The position numbers and the translations under genes were made by a program. From Pontederia crassipes (taxonomy: Eukaryota; Streptophyta; Magnoliopsida; Commelinales; Pontederiaceae), in NCBI GenBank assembly GCA_030549335.1, contig JAUKPH010000017.1, positions 2,411,001 through 2,475,000 on the forward strand: 64,000 bases of DNA, read 5' to 3'. Position 1 is the first letter of the stretch. Each line of letters starts with the position of its first letter. Below the pieces are notes generated by a model. That model did not search any database and was not told the DNA's origin. It saw only the letters and a list, made by a program, of their open reading frames with translations. This document shows positions 1 through 10,110 of this stretch, piece by piece.

Positions 1-516
1 CGAGTCGATGAAGTCCCTGAACCCCTCCGCACCAACATCTCTCCCCTGTCGTCTGGTGGGGCGATTGTCTATGTCTAGAGTGACATTGAAGTCACCCCCG
101 ATCAGCCATCGGACGTCTGGGAGGTGGAGACGGACAGCCGAAAGCTCCTCCCACATGTCCGTCCGAAGGGACTCCGAGCACGGGCCATAGACACAGGAGA
201 GGAGGTAGGAGGGTCCGTCAGCGTCTCGCCTCAAGTGGACCGTCATCGAGAAACGTGCCGTCCAGGAATCTACCAGTGTAAACTGATCGGGCCGCCAACC
301 GACGATGCAGCCACCGGAGCGCCCTATAGAGCTGAGGGCTATGTGCTGAGATAACCTCGAACCACCAATCTGCTCCCACATCCGAGTGCTACACTCCTCA
401 AGTTTGGTCTCCTGGAGGAAGACCACATCAGCCTCCCACTCCATTAGGTAGCGGCCCAGGATTCGACGCCTCCCCTCGTCACCAAGGCCACGGACGTTCC
501 AAGTGAGCACCTTCAT
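1..516 (-). CDS. LINE-A ORF2 start: AP-type endonuclease domain (partial, off left edge)
   Basis: Read on the minus strand from the ATG at 516, a frame of 172 codons stays open to the window edge. It opens MKVLTWNVRGLGDEGRR, the usual start of plant L1 ORF2. It keeps the hallmarks of the APE-like endonuclease: the Asn of WNVRG near residue 7, the catalytic Glu in LQETK near residue 42, and the GDFN motif near residue 146. In L1 elements this domain nicks target DNA to prime reverse transcription; the reverse transcriptase would lie beyond the edge. No stop interrupts it, and its GC-rich codon use contrasts with the AT-rich LINE at 21250-27820. ORF1 of the same element lies upstream at 1362-2399. 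The class is clear; whether the element is full length cannot be seen. Confidence 0.85.
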   Translation of the reverse strand, partial: MKVLTWNVRGLGDEGRRRILGRYLMEWEADVVFLQETKLEECSTRMWEQIGGSRLSQHIALSSIGRSGGCIVGWRPDQFTLVDSWTARFSMTVHLRRDADGPSYLLSCVYGPCSESLRTDMWEELSAVRLHLPDVRWLIGGDFNVTLDIDNRPTRRQGRDVGAEGFRDFIDS

Positions 517-1361
517 AAGGAAATCGTGATCGTCCCGCCCGTGGGGAATCCTCTATCCACTGTCATCCGCCATCTGGAGCTTCCCCTTGCGAGCAACAGA
601 AAATGCTGAGGGGGGCGGAGAACGCCCAAGGGCCGCCTATGGGCCTCGGTCCGCGCCCGGGGGCGCCGGCAGACCTGCCGAAAACCGACCGCCACCGCGA
701 CCTCCAGGACATCACTGTCTGGTTGTCCGAGGAGGGCTGGCTCGCTGCTGGCCTGGTCCACAGCCGGTGTAGTCGAGGACGCCGCCGGAGGAGGGGAAAG
801 TTCTCTGCTTTGTGAGGGTTGCTGGGTCTCCCTGGTGTTGGCCGCAGGCGATGACGTGATGCGAGACCCACGGGGCCGGCGGCGGCTGTAGGTATGCACG
901 GCCTCCGGTGCGACTCCCACAGAATTCTGTCGCCGTCGAGATGCCAGCCTCAGGCGGGGGCCAGTCATTTGGCTGTCGGTGAGAGGGCTACGGTGTGGCA
1001 GTGCTGACGGGACGGGAGGGGGAGGGAGACCACTCTGTGACCCAGGGGGTCGGAGGGAGGGTCGCCGGAGGAGGATGTTACGGAACAGGGGAGAAAGGTG
1101 GGTAGGATGGGCGCTCGGGTCGGGTAGGATAGGGGGGGAAAGGTGCCCGGCCCGGGTGGGTAGGATGGCGAGTTCGGGTCGGGTTACTGTAGCGGGTTGA
1201 GTGGTGGATGGTTTGGGCTTGGATCTGGCTTGCTGATGTGGATGGGGGTTTTGTTTATCGGCTGTCTGTTGTTTGTGGCGGTGGGTATGGGGGTGATCAT
1301 GTGGGCCGGGTGAAATTGCTGATGTGGAATGGTGAGTATGTTGGGGCCTGGGGGATATTGG
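517..1361 (-). other. LINE-A spacer between ORF1 and ORF2
   Basis: GC-rich sequence between the two LINE frames, with no recognisable domain. Open frames on both strands here are long only because of the base composition. It may hold the ORF1 C-terminal part in other frames plus the inter-ORF spacer, so frameshift damage to ORF1 is possible. Confidence 0.5.
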
Positions 1362-2399
1362 TTAGAAACGCTGATGTGGCGGGAGGGTGTGTCTGAGGAG
1401 CGGTGATATGAGCTGTGGAAGGTTTAGATGGGTGCCAGCTGTGATGGCGGTGGGGTTTGTTAGGTGGGCGACAGCTGTATTAGGGGAGTGGTTTTGAAAT
1501 AAAGTTGCCCCGTTCTGACCACCCCGTACCCATCCCACGTACTGCTCAGGCGGGTTAGGGCATGAAAGTGGCAGCGACGCGGTGCGGCCGGCAGCGATGT
1601 CAGCCCATGTCCCCGCCGGCCCCGTACGCCGGAGCTGGAGCCGGTAGGTGCTGGTGCCAGCACAGAGGATGATCGACGGCGGGATGTGCGTACCAGACTG
1701 CATCGCCACATAGACCGCAGAAAGATCCGGCGACCCCATCGCCGGCAAGGAGAGCGCCAGAGGGTTTCCGAGGGTGTTGGCGATGGCCAAGACCACGTCC
1801 GGCTGGAGGAGGTGGAGGGGAAGGCCGCGGATATCGACGGTGGACCTAGACGTCGGCGTTGCCGGTATCGCGCCATCCTCCTCACTCCACTGGCGCCACA
1901 GGATGCTGCATTCCGGTGAGACAGGAGTCGGTGCAGACAGGAGCGCCTCCCGTTGCTGGGGTGAGCCGGGAACAAGGAGCCAGAGCGCCGCCGATATACA
2001 ACTCAGATGGAACGGCGGGGAGGAGCCCGTGCATGCCACGACCGCCGTGCGGAGGACCGGCAGGTCGGGATGGGGTCCGGTGGGTTCGCCGATGAGACAG
2101 AAACGAAGGAAATCCATGGCCCTCTGCATCGGTGACGACCAAGGGAGTACGACGGTGGGTACCGGCTCACTCCCCTCCTCCCTGATTGCAACAGGCCCGG
2201 CGCCGGGTGTCGCAGGTGGCTTCCTTTGGCTTGAAAAGGGACAGAGGATCCTGCGGTGGCCTTCCTTCCCACAAGCGAGGCAACTAAGAGGACCAGAGCA
2301 TGTGCGTGCGAAATGGCCCTCTCCAAGGCACCGGAAACAATGGCTGGCCGGCCGCCGAGACGATCTGGCCCGGGAAATGGCCGTCCAGCCGTTAGCCAA
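1362..2399 (-). CDS. LINE-A ORF1-like nucleic-acid-binding protein with two zinc knuckles
   Basis: A minus-strand frame of 345 codons. Two adjacent CX2CX4HX4C knuckles lie near residues 22-54 (CFRCLGEGHFARTC, then CLACGKEGHRRILC). A stretch with RRM/DUF4283-like spacing follows around residues 160-250, ending in a Pro/Thr-rich tail. Plant L1 ORF1 proteins bind the element RNA and carry such knuckles. The frame opens at a TTG shortly after an in-frame stop, not at an ATG, so the true N-terminus is probably lost or in another frame. It lies upstream of, and on the same strand as, the endonuclease of ORF2, as in a two-ORF LINE. The knuckles are certain; the DUF4283 reading is tentative. Confidence 0.7.
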   Translation of the reverse strand: MANGWTAISRARSSRRPASHCFRCLGEGHFARTCSGPLSCLACGKEGHRRILCPFSSQRKPPATPGAGPVAIREEGSEPVPTVVLPWSSPMQRAMDFLRFCLIGEPTGPHPDLPVLRTAVVACTGSSPPFHLSCISAALWLLVPGSPQQREALLSAPTPVSPECSILWRQWSEEDGAIPATPTSRSTVDIRGLPLHLLQPDVVLAIANTLGNPLALSLPAMGSPDLSAVYVAMQSGTHIPPSIILCAGTSTYRLQLRRTGPAGTWADIAAGRTASLPLSCPNPPEQYVGWVRGGQNGATLFQNHSPNTAVAHLTNPTAITAGTHLNLPQLISPLLRHTLPPHQRF

Positions 2400-2472
2400 T
2401 TGTTGGAGTCACGGACGCATCCCTGACGAGAGATAAGAAAAGGCGAGAGGAAACAGTGTTGAAAACGGTAAG

Positions 2473-2534
2473 TGGCGCCGCCGGCAGGGATTGCCGGAGG
2501 CGGGTACTGGCGCCGCCGGCAGGGACTGCCGGAG
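2473..2534. repeat. Two 35-bp GC-rich tandem units in the LINE-A 5' region
   Basis: The motif TGGCGCCGCCGGCAGGGA recurs with a 35-bp period; copies begin at 2473 and 2508. The 27 comparable bases differ at one position. Each copy contains an imperfect palindrome (GCCGGCAGGGAYTGCCGG). It lies at the 5' side of LINE-A, where L1 promoters sometimes carry tandem units. Confidence 0.7.
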
Positions 2535-2569
2535 ACAAAACGGAAGGTCACGAGGCTTGGTTAGCTGAT

Positions 2570-2796
2570 TCTTTTTAAGCAGCTTGTCAGCGTCGTCCGG
2601 GGATATCCCTGATTGCAACAGGCCCGGCCTAAGAGAAATTCAATACCTGGATCTTGACAAACTCCATCTATGAAATCATTTTCAAATGACCGATTGCCTG
2701 TTATACAACCATCAACTGATTGCATGAATTCAGAGTTCAATAATGACTTTGCCCTCAGAGCTGCAGAGGTGCGTCCAAAAGGAATGAAGATGGATT
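2570..2796 (-). other. Unidentified exon-like open segment
   Basis: Read on the minus strand from about 2796, one frame stays open for roughly 75 codons and has a protein-like composition (pieces include GRTSAALRAKSLLNS and NRSFENDFIDGV). It sits between the broken end of the receptor kinase pseudogene and the 5' end of LINE-A, and it is not present beside the intact kinase gene. I do not recognise the family. It may be a captured host exon or the true 5' end of LINE-A. Confidence 0.3.
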
Positions 2797-3318
2797 AAAA
2801 CACTAGTATGCAGATTTGTTTGCGAACACATGAATGCCTTCAAGGGTAAGCACATATGAAACAGAAATGACTAAAGTTTATTTTTTCCATTAAAATAAAA
2901 AAAACAATTTCAGAATTATATGTGATAAGACCATACAGCATCACAAACCACAAGTTAGCACCGAAGGACATGTCTAAGATAAGATAGACCAACATAACTA
3001 GTTACCACAACTAATAACCAAAATGCAAGCTTGTTAAAGAATTTTGCCACCACAACTCCGCAAATATAGGTTCGGAATTTTATCAAACTCTAGGAAGGAA
3101 ATCATCAATTTATGCAAGTTCAACATATATTAAGATAACCAATAAAATTTGAAAAAGAATAAACATCAACTGAGTTGCATTTCAGAGCAAAGTAGTAAAA
3201 ATCAGGTTAAAGGAAGAAGGAAGCTCACCATGGAGGAGAGAAGACAAGCTCCCACTGGGTACGTGATCAAATACGAGAAGCTTCTCCTCCTTGCTTTAGT
3301 AATATGCCTGCACCGTCA

Positions 3319-3659
3319 TGTTAGGTTCCTAGTCCAACTAGGATCCTAATTAGATCACTTCGAGGGGATCAAGTCTCCAATAGACCACTTCGAGGGGGTC
3401 AAGCCTCCAAGATAGTTGCTCCAAGCAAATATCAAAAGAAGATTGTATTCTCATATATCTGATTAAAAAGAGTTCCAAGGGGGCCCTATTTATAGGGTAA
3501 CCCAAACAAGTCCTAATAGAACTAGAAATAAAAGAAATAGAGTGCTAATCAAACTAGGAAGTAAATAACTAGAGTGCTAATCAAAGTAGAAGCAAATAAC
3601 TAATCCTAGTTAAAGAAAATAAACTAATCCTATTATTATTAGGAAATAGGATCCTATCA
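3319..3659 (-). repeat. Gypsy-1 3' LTR
   Basis: 341 bp, TGTTAG...TATCA. It matches 7677-8017 at all but two positions and abuts the CGTCA target duplication. Confidence 0.93.
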
Positions 3660-3787
3660 TTCCCGCCTCCTTTAAATTAGTCTTGTCCTCAAGGCTGAGC
3701 AGCAACAAACTCAGGAAACTTTCTTTGCAGAGATTGATAACGTTCCCAAGTAGCATCTTCAACTGGCGAATTCTCCCATTTAATCAA

Positions 3788-6700
3788 TCATTCAGTAACT
3801 GCATGCTTCTTTTGTTGAATAAAACGACGTTTCAAAACCATTTCAAGTATTGCACGAACATTGCCTTCTGAATCCAATTCAGGAAGATGATGTAGCGCAG
3901 AAATATTATTCCCAAGCTTCTTCTTAAGACAAGAAACATGGAACATTGGATGAATACGAGATGTTGAAGGTAGATCAAGATGATAAGCTACTGGCCCAAT
4001 TCGCTCCAAAACTTTATAAAGTTCATAAAATTGAGGTGCTAATTTCATTGAACTCTGAACAATAACATAAAGTTGTTTATATGACTGCAGACGTAAATAA
4101 ACTAAGTCTCCAATTTGAAATTCCCTCTCAGTTCGCTTTTTGTCAGCTTGTTGTTTCATTCGAGATTGAGCACTAGTAAGATTATCCTTTAATAGCCTTA
4201 GTACTTGGTCTCGATCACGTAATTCAATATCCATAACATTAACAGTAGTAGCGCCTGTTGAATATTGGGCAATAGCAGGAGGAGGATATCCATACATAGT
4301 TTCAAAAGGAGTAAGTTTTGTTGAAGAGTGAAAATTTGTGTTGTACCACCACTCTGCCCAAGGAAGCCACTTCACCCAATTTTTAGGCTTATCACTTGAG
4401 AAACAACGAAGATAAGATTCCAAACATCTATTGACAACTTTAATTTGTCCGTCCGTTTGAGGATGATAAGCGGTGCTCATTGTCAATTGGGTTTGTTGTA
4501 AACGACAAAGTTCCTTCCAAAATTGGCTAGTGAAGACTTTGTCTCTATCACTTACGATTGATCGTGGCACCCCATGCAACTTGACAACATTTTCAACAAA
4601 AACATTAACAACAGTAACTGTCGTATATGGATGAGACATGACACAAAAGTGGGCATACTTAGTAAGGCGATCCACTACCACAAATATTGTAGTTTTTCCA
4701 TGCGAAGATGGTAAACCCTCAATGAAATCCATAGATATATCTACCCATGCTTCAATAGAAATTGGAAGTGACTGCAATAAACCTGGACTTGCAATTGTTT
4801 CCCCTTTATGACGCTGGCAAATATCACATTCAACAACAAATTTCCTGACATCATTGTTCATGCATGTCCAAAAGAATTCTCGAGAATTACGCTTATATGT
4901 GCGAAGTACACCAGGATGCCCAGCCATTGGGAAACCATGAAATTCCATTAGTAATGTTAACTTATGAACTGAGTTTGGCACTAAAACCATTCTACCTTTA
5001 TATAGAAGATTTCTAGAGTGCCAAGAATACGGTGAAACTGAAAGAGGTTCATCTTGTAACCTTTGAATTAAGGTCTTGATAGCAGCATCCTCTTGCCATT
5101 CTTGACGAATAGAATCCAAAAGGGCAGTGGACAAAATAGATATAGCAGATAAGGTTTCATGCTCAGGAAGACGAGAGAGAGCATCAGCCACAAGATTTTC
5201 AGTTCCTCTTTTATAAGTAATCTCATAATCATATCCCAATAATTTAGAGATCCACTTTTGTTGTAGCATAGAAGTGATTCTTTGCTTTAATATATATTTT
5301 AAACTATTATGATCTGTACGAATCTGAAATCGATGACCAATTAAGTAAGGTCTCCATTTAGTGACAGCATGAATAATGGCAAGCATCTCTTTATCATATA
5401 CAGACCAACTGAGATGTGTTTTTGTCAGAGCCTTGATAGTATTTGCAATTGGTCGTCCTTCTTGCATCAACACAGCACCAATCCCGACTCCTGAAGCATC
5501 AGATTCAATGACGAATAATTTATCAAAATTTGGCAAAGCTAAGACTGGGGTTGTGGACATAGCAAGCTTAAGTTGATCAAAAGTCCTTTTTGCATCATCA
5601 TTCAACTTGAAGGAATCCTTCTTCAGCAAAGATGTCAGTGGTGCACTTATCTTACCATAATTCTTCACAAACTTGTGATAGTATCCTGTTAAGCCCAAGA
5701 ATCCTCTAAGTGCTTTAACTGTATGAGGAACGGGCCACTCAAGCATTACTTGAATTTTAGATTGATCCACTGAAACGTCCTCATAAGAGACAATATGGCC
5801 AAGGTACTCTACTTGCGGTTGACCAAAACTGCATTTAGATTTCTTAACAAATAGTTTATGCTCCCGAAGTATAGTAAAAATTATCTTCAAATGTGATAGG
5901 TGCTCCCGAATTTGATGATACCCAGAACGCAGGTCGAGCTTAGTGTATAACTTTGCACCTCCAAGTTCATCAAGCAACTCATCGTCCACTGGAATAGGGT
6001 ATTTGTCATTGATAGTGACTCTATTGAGAGCTCTATAATCCACACACATATGCCATAAACCATCTTTCTTTTTTACCAATAATACCGGAGAAGAATAAGG
6101 ACTAACACTAGGACGAATTATTCCTGCTTCAAGCATTTCTTGAACTATTTTTTCAATTTTAGCCTTTTGAAAATGAGGATAACGATATGACCGAACATTA
6201 GTCGGAGAAGAGCCTGATAAGAGGAGTATTCGATGATCATGTGATGGTTGAGGTGACAGTCCTTCTGATTCTACAAAAAATTTTGAAAGCAAGGGCTCAA
6301 GTCCATTATCAACGGTTGACGGTAAATGTGTTACTCCCATAAGTTGGAGTTGAACAATATAACCCTTTTTTTCCTTCCGAAGTATTTTTTCCATGCGATG
6401 ATTTGATATAGAATTGACCTTGCAACGTTTTCCTTTTAATATCACATTTTGGCCTTCCAATTCAAATTTCATTATTAATTTTGAGAAGTCCCAAGTGATT
6501 TCTCCCAATGTACGTAACCACTCAATACCGAGCACAACTTCCTCAAGGCTATACAGAAACATGTGAGAGAACTTTTCTTTTCGATGCTTGATCAGACGAA
6601 GTCTCTTAATAACTTGAGTAAAATAGAGATCCTTCTTCAGAGAGTAGCTTTGACTATGCATCGGTAGCATTGGAACAAGCTTGCATTCATTGAAGAAAGA

Positions 6701-7486
6701 GAATTTGAAATTGATCAAATTCTTTCCGCATGAATAAAATTGACCTTGAGCCTTCTGAGTACCGCAATCTTCAAGTTTTCTTGAGGCTGAGTTAACCGTC
6801 ATGAATAAGTCCTTATTAATATATGATTCTTTAATGTATTTTGCACTAGATTCTTCAGAAGTTGTTTGCTCCTTTGGCGGTAGAATTATAGATGTCTCAT
6901 TTTTAAAAGACGTCTCAACAGATGAATCTGAAGCTTGATCTTCGACTGAATTATTTTCAATATCCTTCGCTTCTTGTTGAGATAAAGTTTTCGTAAAAAA
7001 TTCTGAAGAAATTGAAGTGTTGGACTCTTCTGCATTTGATGAAAATATTATTGCACTTGTGCTTCGGAGTGATTTGTTCAAGTGTCGACTTGATCTATGC
7101 CTCTCTTCATTTAAACGTTCTTCTTCCCATCGAGCAAAAGAAATTGCAGCAACTATAGTAATTGGTCGTCGAGCTTTTACTTCTTGTCGAAGATCGGGGA
7201 GAAGTCCTTCAACAAAAGTTTCCACCAATCGATATTCGCTCCAATTTTTAATTTGACTTGATAATAATTCGAAACGAGTCTGGTACTCCTCGACCGTACT
7301 TAATTGTTGAATATTTGCAAGCTTATTTTCTACGTGATTTCCCTTGTTTACTCGTTGATATTTCTTGTCGTCGTTGAATACTTGTAAAATTTGTTGAAAT
7401 CGTTCTTCGATTCGAGTAAGACGATTGGCTAGTGTTAAAATTTCTGAAGTCGATAAATCCTGTGAAGCCATAGATTTTTCCTGCAC
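3788..7486 (-). CDS. Gypsy-1 gag-pol fossil frame
   Basis: A single frame of 1232 codons. In order it shows a gag region ([19 protein letters not shown]), reverse transcriptase ([28 protein letters not shown]), RNase H ([25 protein letters not shown]), an H2C2 zinc finger with integrase core ([21 protein letters not shown]) and a chromodomain-side tail. Families of this kind usually encode about 1400-1500 residues, so the frame is short. It is treated here as an element fossil, not a host gene. Confidence 0.85.
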   Translation of the reverse strand: MQEKSMASQDLSTSEILTLANRLTRIEERFQQILQVFNDDKKYQRVNKGNHVENKLANIQQLSTVEEYQTRFELLSSQIKNWSEYRLVETFVEGLLPDLRQEVKARRPITIVAAISFARWEEERLNEERHRSSRHLNKSLRSTSAIIFSSNAEESNTSISSEFFTKTLSQQEAKDIENNSVEDQASDSSVETSFKNETSIILPPKEQTTSEESSAKYIKESYINKDLFMTVNSASRKLEDCGTQKAQGQFYSCGKNLINFKFSFFNECKLVPMLPMHSQSYSLKKDLYFTQVIKRLRLIKHRKEKFSHMFLYSLEEVVLGIEWLRTLGEITWDFSKLIMKFELEGQNVILKGKRCKVNSISNHRMEKILRKEKKGYIVQLQLMGVTHLPSTVDNGLEPLLSKFFVESEGLSPQPSHDHRILLLSGSSPTNVRSYRYPHFQKAKIEKIVQEMLEAGIIRPSVSPYSSPVLLVKKKDGLWHMCVDYRALNRVTINDKYPIPVDDELLDELGGAKLYTKLDLRSGYHQIREHLSHLKIIFTILREHKLFVKKSKCSFGQPQVEYLGHIVSYEDVSVDQSKIQVMLEWPVPHTVKALRGFLGLTGYYHKFVKNYGKISAPLTSLLKKDSFKLNDDAKRTFDQLKLAMSTTPVLALPNFDKLFVIESDASGVGIGAVLMQEGRPIANTIKALTKTHLSWSVYDKEMLAIIHAVTKWRPYLIGHRFQIRTDHNSLKYILKQRITSMLQQKWISKLLGYDYEITYKRGTENLVADALSRLPEHETLSAISILSTALLDSIRQEWQEDAAIKTLIQRLQDEPLSVSPYSWHSRNLLYKGRMVLVPNSVHKLTLLMEFHGFPMAGHPGVLRTYKRNSREFFWTCMNNDVRKFVVECDICQRHKGETIASPGLLQSLPISIEAWVDISMDFIEGLPSSHGKTTIFVVVDRLTKYAHFCVMSHPYTTVTVVNVFVENVVKLHGVPRSIVSDRDKVFTSQFWKELCRLQQTQLTMSTAYHPQTDGQIKVVNRCLESYLRCFSSDKPKNWVKWLPWAEWWYNTNFHSSTKLTPFETMYGYPPPAIAQYSTGATTVNVMDIELRDRDQVLRLLKDNLTSAQSRMKQQADKKRTEREFQIGDLVYLRLQSYKQLYVIVQSSMKLAPQFYELYKVLERIGPVAYHLDLPSTSRIHPMFHVSCLKKKLGNNISALHHLPELDSEGNVRAILEMVLKRRFIQQKKHAVTE

Positions 7487-7676
7487 ATTTTAAATATTAG
7501 ATTAAGAATATTAGTAAGCGGTGGTGATGGCGATATAGTGGCAGCAGCGGATGCGATAGATGGCAGCGGAAGACGATAGATGGCAGTGGAAGATGGAGAT
7601 AACTAGGTTATTGGTCCAACCAAAAACCCGAAATATCACAATTGTCCGAAAAAGATCGAACAGCTCTGATACCAAT

Positions 7677-8017
7677 TGTTAGGTTCCTAGTCCAACTAGG
7701 ATCATAATTAGATCACTTCGAGGGGATCAAGCCTCCAATAGACCACTTCGAGGGGGTCAAGCCTCCAAGATAGTTGCTCCAAGCAAATATCAAAAGAAGA
7801 TTGTATTCTCATATATCTGATTAAAAAGAGTTCCAAGGGGGCCCTATTTATAGGGTAACCCAAACAAGTCCTAATAGAACTAGAAATAAAAGAAATAGAG
7901 TGCTAATCAAACTAGGAAGTAAATAACTAGAGTGCTAATCAAAGTAGAAGCAAATAACTAATCCTAGTTAAAGAAAATAAACTAATCCTATTATTATTAG
8001 GAAATAGGATCCTATCA
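7677..8017 (-). repeat. Gypsy-1 5' LTR
   Basis: 341 bp, the partner of 3319-3659. The tRNA-Met primer-binding site lies immediately inside it, which fixes the element's orientation as minus. Confidence 0.93.
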
Positions 8018-8684
8018 CGTCACCAGGCCGGGGTGCTCCATTTCGGCAAGGGCAATGACCTTATCTCGGAACTCCTTCTCCGGCAGGTTCACGTCCTTGA
8101 GCCTTTTCACCACGACGGTCACCCCCATCTCAAGCATAGCCTTGTAGGTCGTCCCCGTCATCCCCTTGCCGAGAACCTCTGACGATGCCCTGAGCAAACC
8201 TTCGAGGTCATAAACTCTTTGCACATTCCCGAGGAACACCAGCTTCTTTCCGCTTTCACTGCTGCCGGAACCTAAAGAAGTGCCTGCCGCCGGAGAAGGG
8301 GCAACGACGGATGTCCCAACGTTCTCGGCTACCCGCTTATCATGCGGTGCCATGTTCACTTCCCTCGACTTCGGCGCAGCGGCAGCTGCCGATTGTTCGG
8401 CCCTGTTGGACTTCCGACAACAAAGGAGTAGGAGTAACAAGAGGATGAGAAGCCCTACAGAACCACCTATTGCAATTCCAGAGATCGCACTAGCGGACAG
8501 TTTGTTATTCTTGCTTCCACTTTTGGACGGCGAGTTAGGAACCGGTGCCGGAGAGCTCTCTTCGGGGCAGAGGCCAAGAGGGGCCCCGCACAAATCGTTG
8601 CCGATGAATGCATTTCTGGGCATCGTGCTGAGCTTTGCAAGGATTGATCCATTGAGGAGGTTGCCGGAGACATTAAACTCGCTG

Positions 8685-9560
8685 GATGTTGGGTCGTGCC
8701 CAACACCCCTCTGGATGACCCGGTACGATTTGGTTCAGCCCCTAATGGAATCTCGCGCAAAGAATATTTTTATTTTTCTAGTTAAATATTTTTTATTATT
8801 TCAAATTTTAGGACAAAAAATATAGTTGATATGTTATTATTTTATTTTCTTAATTAAAAATTTAAAATTATTATAATATTATATATTTAATACACATTAA
8901 AAATTTGGTCATCTCGATCCGAGTGGGTTGTGCCAAAAAATGTACCGAGTTAGTCTAAGTGCCTTCAATTTTTTATTTTTATTTATTTATATATTATTTT
9001 TTTTATTTTAAGCTTTTAATGATGACCACGATTGAAAATTTGAGAAGTTCAATGACATTGTTTGAAAGTTTTGAAAAGTTGGATGACCATGTAGATACAA
9101 AATTAAATTTGTACAGAGCAAAAATAAAAAAATGCTGACGTGGCATTTTTTATGTTTTAATCTGACGTGGAGGAGAGAGAAAAGGCTGACATGGTGCCAT
9201 GTAAGCATCCATGTCAATGCCATGTCAGCAGTTAACATGTTTATTGACTATAACTGGTCGTAATGACCGCAGATAAAATATTTTTAAAGTTCGATGACTT
9301 TGATGTTACAAAATGAAGTTGAATAACCTTACTGGGAACACTCCTTAAGTTGAATGACCATTGCTGAAATTTACTCGATATTATAGACAACACAATTATG
9401 GAAAAACAGCTGAAGAATTCTGTTCTTTCTTTAATTTAATAATAGAAGCATGAGAATGCAAATGTTCATAATCTCATTCAAAACATTTGAGATATCCTGC
9501 TAAAAATTCAGGCAAAGAATACATGTCTAAAAATGAGGATACCATTTTGGAAGGCGATTT
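8685..9560. other. Non-coding spacer with partial copy of a dispersed TIR repeat (about 8990-9380)
   Basis: 8685-8990 is AT-rich with no recognisable feature. About 8990-9380 matches, at perhaps 65-75% by eye, the right half of the TIR element at 27830-28980; both end in the motif TTGAATGACCATTGCTGAAATTT or close variants. The left half of the element is not seen here. 9380-9560 holds nothing I can recognise. Confidence 0.45.
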
Positions 9561-10110
9561 AGTTAAAATCATTTTTCTTGATTAACCAACCATGTGTTGA
9601 AAGAGTAGTTAAGAATCCTCCTATTCAATAAGGAACAAAGCCTTTTTGCCTGGCTTATGAGGCGGGCCAAGGTTATCACCAAGATGTACAAGGCTATTTG
9701 GGTACCAAGTATAGATATAATTCTGTGATGTGTGGATTGGCAAAGAAGGACATCACTCACTTATTTTTCTTAGTTCCCCATCACGATTGAGGTTTGGCGT
9801 CAACTCCGCTGCATCGAAATTGATTCAATATCCATGGAGACATTTTGGAGGTCTCTTAGACCATTTGGGTCCTACAACAGTTAGGGACAAAGGTGACCAT
9901 GTCATAGAACCTTGGTGGTCATGTGGTTATTTGGTTACGTGTAACCATGTTATTTTTTTGTGTGAGAGTGCTATGTTGATAATATTGTACGTCACATCTC
10001 ATTTTCTTGTAGCATCTTTTATGAGTGTTCATACTTAGAGCTTTTGGTTGCATTTTCATGATCTTTCACTTGTATATATCAATATTTTGGTTTTAATACA
10101 AAGCGGGCGG
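9560..10110 (+). mobile_element. Decayed LINE 3' region (zf-RVT-like) relic
   Basis: Broken plus-strand frames read like the zinc-binding tail of plant L1 reverse transcriptase: a piece resembling SLFAWLMRRAKVITK, a C-x2-C-like stretch, HLFF-like residues, then EVWRQL. It ends near 10110 in a typical LINE 3' sequence with a short ACAAAGCGGGCGG motif. Many stops are present. Identification rests on pattern similarity only. Confidence 0.4.

Larger units (their letters stand above)
1..2630 (-). mobile_element. LINE-A, L1-type non-LTR retrotransposon (left part outside window)
   Basis: Minus-strand order ORF1 zinc knuckles, then ORF2 endonuclease, is that of a plant L1. The 5' boundary is uncertain, between about 2450 and 2630. 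A 22-bp sequence, from CCCTGATTGCAA through GGCCCGGC, occurs both in ORF1 (2180-2201) and at the 5' end (2607-2628), pointing to a small internal rearrangement or boundary duplication. No target duplication can be sought because the 3' end is not in the window. Confidence 0.75.
3319..8017 (-). mobile_element. Gypsy-1: Ty3/gypsy LTR retrotransposon, chromovirus-like, young
   Basis: A minus-strand element of 4699 bp with 341-bp LTRs starting TG and ending CA. It is flanked by a perfect 5-bp target duplication CGTCA (3314-3318 and 8018-8022). A primer-binding site matching initiator tRNA-Met lies at about 7662-7675 and a purine tract at 3660-3674. One long frame (7486 to 3788) shows gag, reverse transcriptase, RNase H and integrase signatures, with a chromovirus-type tail ([12 protein letters not shown]). 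Short LTRs suggest the Reina group. The LTRs differ at 2 of 341 sites, so it is roughly a few hundred thousand years old at commonly used rates. It looks nearly whole, but the coding frame is shorter than usual for autonomous relatives, so at least one break is likely. Confidence 0.92.
2797..8684 (-). pseudogene. Truncated copy of the LRR receptor kinase gene, split by a gypsy element
   Basis: Two blocks, 8018-8684 and 2797-3318, are a minus-strand near-copy of 16380-17560 in the intact gene. The copy covers the last LRR residues, the extracellular juxtamembrane part, the transmembrane segment, the kinase G-loop and Lys region, the end of exon 1 and most of the intron. Signal peptide, most LRRs and exon 2 are absent. 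Just past the gypsy insertion site the codon for the third Tyr of VQAYYYSK has become TAA, so the copy cannot encode a receptor. Differences from the intact gene look like a few percent by eye. The rest was probably lost when an inverted duplicate formed, before the gypsy landed. Its match ends at 8684 and about 2797 are abrupt. Confidence 0.85.

Noticed and set aside
1774-2436. 220-codon plus-strand frame opposite LINE-A ORF1
   Set aside because: Shadow of the zinc-knuckle ORF1 on the minus strand.
9730-10038. 102-codon plus-strand frame as a gene
   Set aside because: It falls in a decayed LINE tail and shows no family of its own.
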